Shown here: positions 1 through 4,859 of the stretch, piece by piece
Layout: each line of letters begins with the position of its first letter
Position numbering within the stretch: position 1 is the first letter of the stretch
Notes under the pieces: generated by a model
The model's database searches: none
What the model was told of the DNA's origin: nothing
The model's input: only the letters and a program-made list of their open reading frames with translations
Assembly (NCBI GenBank): GCA_002346305.1
Contig: DDZI01000011.1
Coordinates: 1 to 8,108 of the forward strand
Direction of reading: 5' to 3'
Length of the DNA: 8,108 bases
From: Actinobacteria bacterium UBA3012
GTDB taxonomy: Bacteria; Actinomycetota; Actinomycetes; Nanopelagicales; Nanopelagicaceae
Program-made: the position numbers and the translations under genes

Positions 1-332
1 GCGCGCAATGTTCCATCCACTGCTGGACGAATTAAGTCATTCTCGTCTTTAGGTGAAACTAATGGGAATGGAGATGCCGTGTGTAATAAAACATCAACAC
101 CACTTAATGCATCACTCCAACCAGAGTCTTTTTCAAGATCAAGTTCGACGAAGGTAAGTCGGGAATTCAAATTATTAGAATCAATCAGATGTGGTGTGAC
201 CGCATCGCGCACTTCGGCAGACTTTGAAAGCTTACGAACTGAGGCTCTGACCTCGTAACCCTGATTCAATAGTTGAAGAGTTACATGTTTACCGATGTAG
301 CCGCTGGCGCCAGTTATGAGGACTTTTGTCAT
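1..332 (-). CDS. NAD(P)-dependent epimerase/dehydratase-like extended SDR protein (5' part only)
   Basis: The reading frame is open from the ATG at 332 to the window edge, giving about 110 N-terminal residues; the rest lies outside. The protein starts MTKVLITGASGYIGKHV, a beta strand followed by the GxxGxxG dinucleotide-binding loop of extended short-chain dehydrogenases. Further on are ELDLEKD (the acidic turn after beta-3), a GVDVLLHTASPFPL segment, and DLIRPAVDGTLR. This arrangement is typical of the dihydroflavonol-4-reductase/aldehyde-reductase branch. Family knowledge suggests an NAD(P)H-dependent cytosolic reductase or epimerase; the substrate cannot be told because the YxxxK catalytic motif is outside the window. 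An in-frame ATG at 347 would add MDNFV, but it sits too close to the probable -10 box at 350-355, so 332 is preferred. No good Shine-Dalgarno is seen. Confidence 0.85.
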   Translation of the reverse strand, partial: MTKVLITGASGYIGKHVTLQLLNQGYEVRASVRKLSKSAEVRDAVTPHLIDSNNLNSRLTFVELDLEKDSGWSDALSGVDVLLHTASPFPLVSPKDENDLIRPAVDGTLR

Positions 333-349
333 GACGAAATTGTCCATAT

Positions 350-355
350 ATATTA
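350..355 (-). promoter_or_regulatory. Candidate -10 box for the SDR gene
   Basis: On the minus strand TAATAT lies just after the U-tract of the upstream terminator. A start of transcription about 7 nt further on would give a short leader of roughly 12 nt before the ATG at 332. No convincing -35 hexamer is visible, because that position falls in the terminator stem. This is pattern matching only. Confidence 0.35.
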
Positions 356-356
356 G

Positions 357-380
357 AAAAAGCCCCGATTCCTCGAGGCT
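357..380 (-). terminator. Intrinsic terminator downstream of the tRNA-like gene
   Basis: On the minus strand AGCCTCGA pairs with TCGGGGCT (eight pairs, one G-U) around a GGAA tetraloop of the stable GNRA class, followed directly by TTTTT. It lies about 70 nt after the tRNA-like gene and just before the SDR gene, so it separates those two transcription units. In the plus direction there is no T-run after the stem. Confidence 0.8.
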
Positions 381-448
381 CTTCCCTGCATAGGTAAAAC
401 AACTACATTGACCGATACCAATAGGCCGAGTTGAATCATCTAAGACTG

Positions 449-523
449 TGGTGGAGGCGACGGGGTTTGAACCCGCTCCGCTTGTTTGGTAAACGAACAG
501 GCTGCCAATTACAACACGCCCCC
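449..523 (-). tRNA. tRNA-like gene, degenerate arms, identity unresolved (nominal anticodon ACC)
   Basis: Read on the minus strand, a 7-bp acceptor (GGGGGCG with CGCCTCC, one G-U) encloses a good T arm: stem GCGGG/CCCGT and loop TTCAAAC. Discriminator A and CCA are encoded. The usual invariant bases U8, A14, G18, G19, A21, U33, A58 and the U54-U55-C56 triplet all fall in place. However, the D stem has two mismatches (10-25, 11-24). The anticodon stem TTCGT/ACAAG has a C-A mismatch and a G-U. The loop TTACCAA gives anticodon ACC (plus-strand 488-490), nominally valine GGU, which bacteria do not normally read with A34. Position 48 is A, also unusual. It could be a decaying tRNA, an atypical functional one, or a tRNA-like RNA; an alternative fold gives a GTTG/CAGC D stem but only one linker base. 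The tRNA class is well supported; the amino acid is not. Confidence 0.6.
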
Positions 524-606
524 ATCACGGAAGCGAAGTTACGGTTGAATGGGAATTGGAAAATTAGAAAGTATCAACTCTGTTGAAACCCAATTGCTGT
601 GGACAG

Positions 607-635
607 CAAAAAGGACTTGGAATTATCCAAGTCCT
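607..635 (-). terminator. Strong intrinsic terminator of the XRE/membrane/SMR operon
   Basis: A perfect 9-bp inverted repeat (AGGACTTGG at 612-620 and CCAAGTCCT at 627-635) encloses a 6-nt loop. On the minus strand it runs straight into TTTTT (608-612, partly in the stem base). It lies about 107 nt past the stop codon of the SMR gene and before the tRNA-like gene, so it ends the four-gene operon. The stretch 524-741 otherwise shows no coding region. Confidence 0.88.
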
Positions 636-741
636 AATCACTACCAAACAAGCGTTCCTGAATTATTACATAAATACTTGATTACGCGCAGTATAAAATA
701 AATTAATTGGAAGATTCACTTTAAAATCCGGGTGCTGAGTT

Positions 742-1065
742 TTAATGGTTCGAACTTGAGAAATTCAACAAAATAACCCCAGCGATTATGAAGGCGATCG
801 CTGTAATGCGGGATAAAGAAACAGGATCTTTGAAGATGATCATTCCTAAAATGGCGGTTCCTGCAGCTCCGATGCCGGTCCAAACCGCATATGCAGTACC
901 CACTGGCAACACTTTTAGTGACCAAGCTAAAAGGGAAAAACTCCCCGATGCAAAAACTAAGAACCCAACACTTGGCCAAATTTTAGTGAAATTATTCGAA
1001 AGTTTGAGCATTGTTGCAAAACCAACTTCAAGTAATCCTGCTGTAATTACGGCTATCCATGCCAT
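742..1065 (-). CDS. Small multidrug resistance (SMR) family exporter, SugE/Gdx-type
   Basis: A 107-residue, very hydrophobic protein of standard SMR length with four membrane segments (about 2-20, 30-50, 56-77, 85-103). It carries the essential proton/substrate glutamate E13 in GLLEVG, and LPVGTAYAVWTGIGAAGT at 53-70, which is the hallmark of the SugE/Gdx/YkkD branch. S42, Y59 and W62 also match residues lining the Gdx site. Members work as antiparallel dimers exchanging protons for guanidinium or quaternary ammonium compounds at the inner membrane. Position 16 is F where many Gdx proteins have W, so specificity for guanidinium is not certain; it could also be half of a paired SMR, though no second SMR gene is here. 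Its ATG follows the TAA of the upstream gene with no gap, so it is probably translated by reinitiation as the last gene of the operon. No guanidine riboswitch was recognised upstream. Confidence 0.93.
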   Translation of the reverse strand: MAWIAVITAGLLEVGFATMLKLSNNFTKIWPSVGFLVFASGSFSLLAWSLKVLPVGTAYAVWTGIGAAGTAILGMIIFKDPVSLSRITAIAFIIAGVILLNFSSSNH

Positions 1066-2217
1066 TTATTGATTCTCTTTTCGATTTCTAGTGAGTGAGC
1101 TGACTAATTTTTCGAGAGGTCCTTGGTCGAACCTCTTCAGCCATTGTGCTGCGAAGTAGGAAAGAAGTAGCCAAATTCCAAATGCAAGCAGAAACACCTG
1201 CCAGGTTTGCAAATCTTGGAATAAACCCAAACCCCAAGGGCCAAAAATCAGAGAAGTTACAACCGATTGTGAAATATAGGTAGTCAGTGACATCTTTCCC
1301 GCTGGTGTCATCCACAAAACTAGATGTGGCCGCTCCTCAACAAGCTTGCGAATCAGTCCAACATAGAACATTGATAGCAGTGGGGCCGCCAAGAAGGAAG
1401 CTGAAAGTGAGATGACATAGATGCTCTCAAATGGGTCCGCCGCTTGCTCGTTACGTAGAAATATCGCTGCAGCAATAACTTGAATAGGCAATCCGAAAAT
1501 AAGACCTATTTTCATCAATCTCGCATTAGCAGCTTTATCTATAGGCGACGAAAGGAAATTCGAGCGTGCCAATCGCACACCAAGCAAGAAGGCTGCAAAT
1601 GCCAAACCGCCTTGAATAAATATCCCGGTTGAGATGCTGAGTAACCAAACTTCTATTCTTGCCGGTATTGACTCGAGATAGGTTCCATTCCGAAGAATCT
1701 CATCAAGGCTCGACTCTGCACTTAATCCAAGATCTTCCTCTAATAAATACTCAGCAACAAATGCCAATGCGCTAATTAACACGATAAATAATGTTGAAAT
1801 GGAAAATACTATTCGAAACCAAATTTTTAGAGTTCGATCTGTGCGGAAAAAGAATGCGGTGAGCAGTAATCCAAATAATCCATACACAAAGATGATGTCT
1901 CCGTGCCATAGAAAGGTAAAGTGAATTGCTCCAAAAGCTATAAGAACTAAGCAACGCTTAATCCATCGAGCTCTGTTAGGTCTGTCGTTTCTAATTACGT
2001 AGTTTGAGCTGTAGCCAAAGAGAAAAGAAAACAGTAAGTAAAACTTTCCTGCAAATAAAGCTGCGATAATGAAGGTTGCTGAACCATTGGCAAATCCTTG
2101 AGTCCACTCGCCTCGAGCTCCTTGGTCGCTGTTCAACCCCATGAATTGAATATTTACGACCAAGATTCCAAGTAGAGCAAAACCTCTCAGTACATCAGGT
2201 GCTATATCTCTTTGCAT
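1066..2217 (-). CDS. DUF418/YeiB-like multi-pass membrane protein
   Basis: The 383-residue protein begins MQRDIAPDVLRGFALLGILV, the characteristic opening of the YeiB/DUF418 family, and has about ten hydrophobic segments: near 8-27, 44-69, 88-103, 105-123, 132-158, 186-214, 236-254, 266-288, 308-331 and 338-360. The C-terminal half, with TPAGKMSLTTYISQS around 303-318 and a final RFDQGPLEKLVSSLTRN, fits the DUF418 domain, so the gene looks full length. The family is related to acyltransferase-3-like membrane proteins and is often described as a putative transporter; its biochemical role is not established, and none is claimed here. It starts 4 nt after the stop of the four-TM protein and abuts the SMR gene, which ties it to that operon. 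The acidic loop at about 155-180 lies between segments 5 and 6. Confidence 0.88.
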   Translation of the reverse strand: MQRDIAPDVLRGFALLGILVVNIQFMGLNSDQGARGEWTQGFANGSATFIIAALFAGKFYLLFSFLFGYSSNYVIRNDRPNRARWIKRCLVLIAFGAIHFTFLWHGDIIFVYGLFGLLLTAFFFRTDRTLKIWFRIVFSISTLFIVLISALAFVAEYLLEEDLGLSAESSLDEILRNGTYLESIPARIEVWLLSISTGIFIQGGLAFAAFLLGVRLARSNFLSSPIDKAANARLMKIGLIFGLPIQVIAAAIFLRNEQAADPFESIYVISLSASFLAAPLLSMFYVGLIRKLVEERPHLVLWMTPAGKMSLTTYISQSVVTSLIFGPWGLGLFQDLQTWQVFLLAFGIWLLLSYFAAQWLKRFDQGPLEKLVSSLTRNRKENQ

Positions 2218-2221
2218 TTTG

Positions 2222-2767
2222 CTAGATATCCCGCTCGCGCCAGGCCAAGACCATCGAAGGCAATGAGGAACAAGCGAAAAGCATGGAAATGATCAGGTAA
2301 CTTCCATCATTGCCTTCAGGCTCGAACAATTTCAAATCTGGGGCATAAATCATCAGAATCAAGAGTGCCACGATTAAATACCCCAGCGCGTAATACGCGT
2401 ATCTAAATGACGTGTCACGAATTTTGATCTGACGTTCATCTAAAAGTTCATTAGGTGCATCGGCTATTCCTCGGACACTTATACGTAGAAGTAGATAACC
2501 CAGAAGTACAGCGAAGATAACAAATATGGCTGAGACGCTATAGATCACGACTGCGGTTCCATCAGAAAGATTCATATTTGTTTTTAAAGTTGGCCAGTAA
2601 CTTCCCATTGCCACTAATACAAACCCTAGAGTCATAACAAATACAAGAATTCTTCGATTTCTTTGGGACCGTAACCATCTGTACTTTGAGTTCTCATCGG
2701 TCAGTAAGGATTTGACTCCCTTTTCCGTAACGCCCTCAAGCCAATAAATCTTGTTCTTTTTTGACAT
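2222..2767 (-). CDS. Four-TM membrane protein with LDERQ loop, function unknown
   Basis: A 181-residue protein with a basic, soluble N-terminus of about 38 residues (MSKKNKIYWLEG...), then four membrane segments at roughly 40-58, 71-95, 123-143 and 154-175. Between segments 2 and 3 is a charged loop carrying L109-D-E-R-Q113 and IKIRD. A DER(Q/E) motif before a transmembrane helix recalls DUF2178-like and other small membrane proteins that accompany XRE-type regulators; this resemblance is from memory and not a firm family call. By the positive-inside trend, the N-terminus and the DERQ loop would face the cytoplasm. It starts 2 nt after the XRE gene stops, so it is probably coupled to it. It may be a membrane partner or sensor for the regulator, which is inference only. 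Confidence 0.82.
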   Translation of the reverse strand: MSKKNKIYWLEGVTEKGVKSLLTDENSKYRWLRSQRNRRILVFVMTLGFVLVAMGSYWPTLKTNMNLSDGTAVVIYSVSAIFVIFAVLLGYLLLRISVRGIADAPNELLDERQIKIRDTSFRYAYYALGYLIVALLILMIYAPDLKLFEPEGNDGSYLIISMLFACSSLPSMVLAWRERDI

Positions 2768-2769
2768 CC

Positions 2770-3015
2770 TTACTTACCTTTCTTAAATGGGGTTTGTGAA
2801 AACAGCTCTGATACCTCTTGATTGAGCGCCTTAGCAATGCGTAAAGCCAGCACTAAAGATGGGCTGTACTCCTCGCGCTCTAGGTATCCAATGGTTTGGT
2901 AATGCACCCCGACCTTGTCAGCCAACTCTTGACGTGTGAGCCCAAGGGTGGTGCGGGCTTCTTCTATCCGGTTGTAAACCGGTTCTTCAGGATTGCGACT
3001 CATACCAAGTAGCAT
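2770..3015 (-). CDS. Small XRE-family helix-turn-helix transcriptional regulator
   Basis: An 81-residue single-domain DNA-binding protein. The Cro/C1-type HTH spans about residues 15-70: NRIEEARTTLGLTRQELADK forms helices 1-2, and VGVHYQTIGYLEREEYSPSL holds the recognition helix and the following turn, with helices 4-5 in ALRIAKALNQEVSELF. Short proteins of this shape usually dimerise and repress their own operon. Two starts are possible. The ATG at 3015 lies exactly 6 nt after a TACATA -10 box and suits a leaderless mRNA; the ATG at 3003 gives MSRNPEE and leaves the whole HTH intact. No Shine-Dalgarno supports either. It is the first gene of the four-gene minus-strand operon and is divergent from the amino acid exporter. 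The inducing signal is unknown. Confidence 0.93.
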   Translation of the reverse strand: MLLGMSRNPEEPVYNRIEEARTTLGLTRQELADKVGVHYQTIGYLEREEYSPSLVLALRIAKALNQEVSELFSQTPFKKGK

Positions 3016-3037
3016 ATATGCTATGTAGCATTAATGC
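3010..3037. promoter_or_regulatory. Twin palindromic operator candidate for the XRE regulator
   Basis: Two palindromes share the core GCAT-N2-ATGC: TAGCATATATGCTA (3010-3023, perfect over 14 bp) and GCATTAATGC (3028-3037, perfect over 10 bp). Their centres are 16 bp apart. They flank and overlap the minus-strand TACATA box and the XRE start codon at 3013-3015, the classic place for an autorepressor. Assignment to the XRE protein is inference from position. Confidence 0.6.
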
Positions 3038-3049
3038 AACATTTGCAAA
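3022..3049 (-). promoter_or_regulatory. Candidate promoter of the XRE operon (leaderless)
   Basis: On the minus strand TTTGCA (3044-3049) and TACATA (3022-3027) are 16 nt apart and resemble weak -35 and -10 elements. The ATG at 3015 begins 6 nt after the -10, so transcription would start at or next to the start codon. The operator palindromes overlap this promoter. Confidence 0.45.
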
Positions 3050-3073
3050 GGACTAGGAAAAAACAGCACCTTG

Positions 3074-3079
3074 TACACT
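3074..3079 (+). promoter_or_regulatory. Candidate -10 box of the LysE/ArgO gene (leaderless)
   Basis: TACACT is followed by exactly six bases (GCGCAA) and then the ATG at 3086. This spacing places the transcription start on the start codon itself, as in leaderless actinobacterial genes. No clear -35 is seen. It supports ATG 3086 rather than the upstream TTG at 3071 as the start. Confidence 0.5.
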
Positions 3080-3085
3080 GCGCAA

Positions 3086-3688
3086 ATGCTCGCAATTATT
3101 CCTGGATTTCTTACGGGGCTCTCACTGATTATTGCAATTGGAGCGCAGAACGCTTTTGTGATCCGCCAAGGCTTACTTCGCCAACATGTATTACTGGTTG
3201 TCGCTATCTGCGCAATCTCAGATGCGGTACTTATTTTTCTGGGAACTGGCGGTCTCGGAACTCTAATCCAGGGCAAACCATCACTACTCGAATTAATTCG
3301 TTGGTTCGGAGTTATCTACTTAACTTTGTTTGGCATCAGAACTCTCCGCTCTGCTTTCAAAAGTCAGAGCCTTGACGCTGGTGAAGGTTTTGCAATAAGC
3401 AAAAGCAAGATTGTTGCTACTTGCCTTGCGCTCACATTTCTCAATCCCCACGTTTATCTAGATACCGTAATTTTGCTCGGCAGTATTGCCAATCAGTTCG
3501 AAAATAATCGCTGGTTCTTTGCCATTGGGGGTGCTACTGCCAGTTTGGTCTGGTTTACTGCAATCGGATTTGGAGCTCGATCTGCTTCCAGATTCATGTC
3601 AAAACCCATTTTCTGGAAAATACTTGATTCAATAATTGCCACAGTGATGTTCACAATTGCAATCACGTTAGCCTTTTATAAGTTTTAA
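3086..3688 (+). CDS. lysE: LysE/ArgO-family basic amino acid exporter
   Basis: A 200-residue membrane protein of usual family length with about six hydrophobic segments. The N-terminal SLIIAIGAQNAFVIRQGLLR and the central ATCLALTFLNPHVYLDTVIL are hallmark LysE/ArgO motifs; the second is close to E. coli ArgO. After it come the conserved-looking RWFFAIGGATASLVWF and a final helix. Family members export L-lysine and/or L-arginine by secondary transport across the cytoplasmic membrane, preventing toxic build-up after peptide uptake; the preferred substrate cannot be read from sequence. The start at ATG 3086 fits the family N-terminus and the TACACT box 6 nt upstream; a TTG at 3071 would add five unneeded residues. 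In Corynebacterium the neighbour is the LysR-type LysG; none is present here, and the divergent gene is an unrelated XRE protein. Confidence 0.93.
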   Translation: MLAIIPGFLTGLSLIIAIGAQNAFVIRQGLLRQHVLLVVAICAISDAVLIFLGTGGLGTLIQGKPSLLELIRWFGVIYLTLFGIRTLRSAFKSQSLDAGEGFAISKSKIVATCLALTFLNPHVYLDTVILLGSIANQFENNRWFFAIGGATASLVWFTAIGFGARSASRFMSKPIFWKILDSIIATVMFTIAITLAFYKF

Positions 3689-3740
3689 GGCTCGATTAGC
3701 GACCTTTCAGAGCCCTTCATGAGCCCTGCCAGGTGATACG

Positions 3741-3768
3741 AATTACGAAACACTAATGTTGCGTAATT
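3741..3768. promoter_or_regulatory. Long inverted repeat, candidate operator of the iron-uptake operon
   Basis: The arms AATTACGAAACA (3741-3752) and TGTTGCGTAATT (3757-3768) match at 11 of 12 positions around a 4-nt CTAA centre. The repeat ends 57 bp before the fbpA ATG and reaches the expected -35 zone of a TATATA box at 3791-3796, so it could bind a repressor. It does not resemble the DtxR/IdeR consensus (TTAGGTTAGSCTAACCTAA) or the GATAAT-type Fur box. A lysE terminator is the alternative, but no T-run follows it. Confidence 0.55.
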
Positions 3769-3790
3769 ACGAGAAGTACTCTAGATTCTG

Positions 3791-3796
3791 TATATA
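3791..3796 (+). promoter_or_regulatory. Candidate -10 element of the fbp operon
   Basis: TATATA in the AT-rich run TATATATAGAT lies 30 bp before the fbpA ATG, implying a short leader. TAGATT at 3784-3789 is an alternative. The -35 zone would fall at about 3767-3773, on the right edge of the inverted repeat. No strong -35 match or Shine-Dalgarno is visible. Confidence 0.35.
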
Positions 3797-3825
3797 TAGA
3801 TGCCGTTTGAAATGAGTTAAATGCG

Positions 3826-4857
3826 ATGTCCCGAAGAATGAGAACTGCCTTAATGGGATTTGTTCTGGCGCTCTTTGCCGCCACCCTTACCGGCCTTAGC
3901 GGCTGCGCATCCAACAGTGACCAAGGCGCCGAAGTTACTGAACTGACCCTCTACTCGGGTCGCTCCGAAGAGTTCATCGCTCCATTCTTGGCTGAATGGG
4001 AGGCACAGTCAGGTATCACTTTGAATATTCGGTACGGAGATTCAGCAGAGCTAGCCGCGCAAATTCTTGAAGAGGGAAGTAACTCCCCTGCAGATCTATT
4101 TCTTTCGCAAGATGCTGGTTCATTAGGTGCAGTATCTGAAGCTGGATTATTTACACAGCTCGGTGATGAGATTGCAACATTAATTCCAGCTACCTACCAT
4201 GCAGCGAATCGCAACTGGGTTGGTGTTACAGGTCGCGCTCGCGTCTTTGCTTATGCGCCAGATCGCCTGAAAGTTTTTCCGCAATCAGTCACAGATTTAA
4301 CTAAGAGCGAGTACAAGAATCAGATTGGCATTGCACCAACGAACGCCTCTTTCCAGGCTTTCTTAACCGCTTTGATCGAAAATAGAGGAATTGATTTTTC
4401 AAAGAATTGGCTCAAAGGATTGCAGGACAACGGTGTAAAAATTTACGCCAAGAACAGCACTATTGTTGAAGCAATCGATAAAGGTGAAATCTCTATTGGT
4501 TTAGTCAACCACTACTACACCTGGGAAGTCAGCGAAGGTCTGGGACGAGCAATCAATGTAAAGAATGGTTTCTTCAAATCTGGAGATCTTGGAAACATGA
4601 TCAATGTTTCAGGCGTCGGCGTCTTTGCTTCAAGTAAGAAGCAGGCAGCCGCCGAAGATCTCATTAACTTCTTGACCTCCGCTGATGTTCAAGAGAACTT
4701 TGTTTCAGATACGCATGAATATTCTCTTATCCCAGGTGCCACCGCTCCAACAGATGTGCCGACCCTAAATCAAATTGGTGCACCGACTATTGACCTAAAT
4801 ACCTTAAAAAATATTAAGCAGGCCCAAGATCTGCTTATTGAAGTTGGTCTGCTCTAA
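3826..4857 (+). CDS. fbpA: Ferric-iron ABC transporter substrate-binding lipoprotein (FbpA-like)
   Basis: A 343-residue extracytoplasmic binding protein. The N-terminus is basic (MSRRMR), then hydrophobic, ending in the lipobox L24-S-G-C27, so it is predicted to be a lipoprotein anchored through C27. The mature part begins with ELTLYSGRSEEFIAPFLAEW, the opening of the FbpA/FutA ferric-binding family, followed by GDSAELAAQILEEG and PADLFLSQDAGSLG. The adjacent tyrosines Y230-Y231 in VNHYYTW correspond to the paired tyrosine iron ligands of FbpA proteins. Its role would be to capture Fe(III) outside the membrane and hand it to the permease encoded next. The second ATG (M5) would also leave a full signal peptide. 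A thiamine or spermidine binding protein is less likely, given YSGR, the YY pair and the permease type. The permease gene follows after 2 nt. Confidence 0.92.
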   Translation: MSRRMRTALMGFVLALFAATLTGLSGCASNSDQGAEVTELTLYSGRSEEFIAPFLAEWEAQSGITLNIRYGDSAELAAQILEEGSNSPADLFLSQDAGSLGAVSEAGLFTQLGDEIATLIPATYHAANRNWVGVTGRARVFAYAPDRLKVFPQSVTDLTKSEYKNQIGIAPTNASFQAFLTALIENRGIDFSKNWLKGLQDNGVKIYAKNSTIVEAIDKGEISIGLVNHYYTWEVSEGLGRAINVKNGFFKSGDLGNMINVSGVGVFASSKKQAAAEDLINFLTSADVQENFVSDTHEYSLIPGATAPTDVPTLNQIGAPTIDLNTLKNIKQAQDLLIEVGLL

Positions 4858-4859
4858 AA

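Noticed and set aside
481..501. Threonine tRNA anticodon loop (TTGGTAA) on the plus strand
   Set aside because: The T arm, invariant bases and CCA all belong to the minus strand; the plus strand lacks a T-loop motif at the matching place.
788..1072. Plus-strand open frame of 94 codons opposite the SMR gene
   Set aside because: It lies entirely antisense to a clearly recognised SMR gene, and its translation shows no family features.
3071..3085. TTG start for the LysE/ArgO gene
   Set aside because: It overlaps the TACACT -10 candidate and adds five residues not typical of the family; ATG 3086 fits better.
3034..3375. Plus-strand open frame overlapping the amino acid exporter in another frame
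   Set aside because: The translation is rich in Arg, Cys and Trp without domain signals, while the overlapping frame encodes a clear LysE/ArgO protein.
3687..3716. Hairpin after lysE (GGCTC ... GAGCC)
   Set aside because: The stem is only 5 bp with a 16-nt loop and there is no T-run, so it is not a convincing terminator.
3689..3825. DtxR/IdeR box before the iron operon
   Set aside because: No sequence close to the TTAGGTTAGSCTAACCTAA consensus was found on either strand here.
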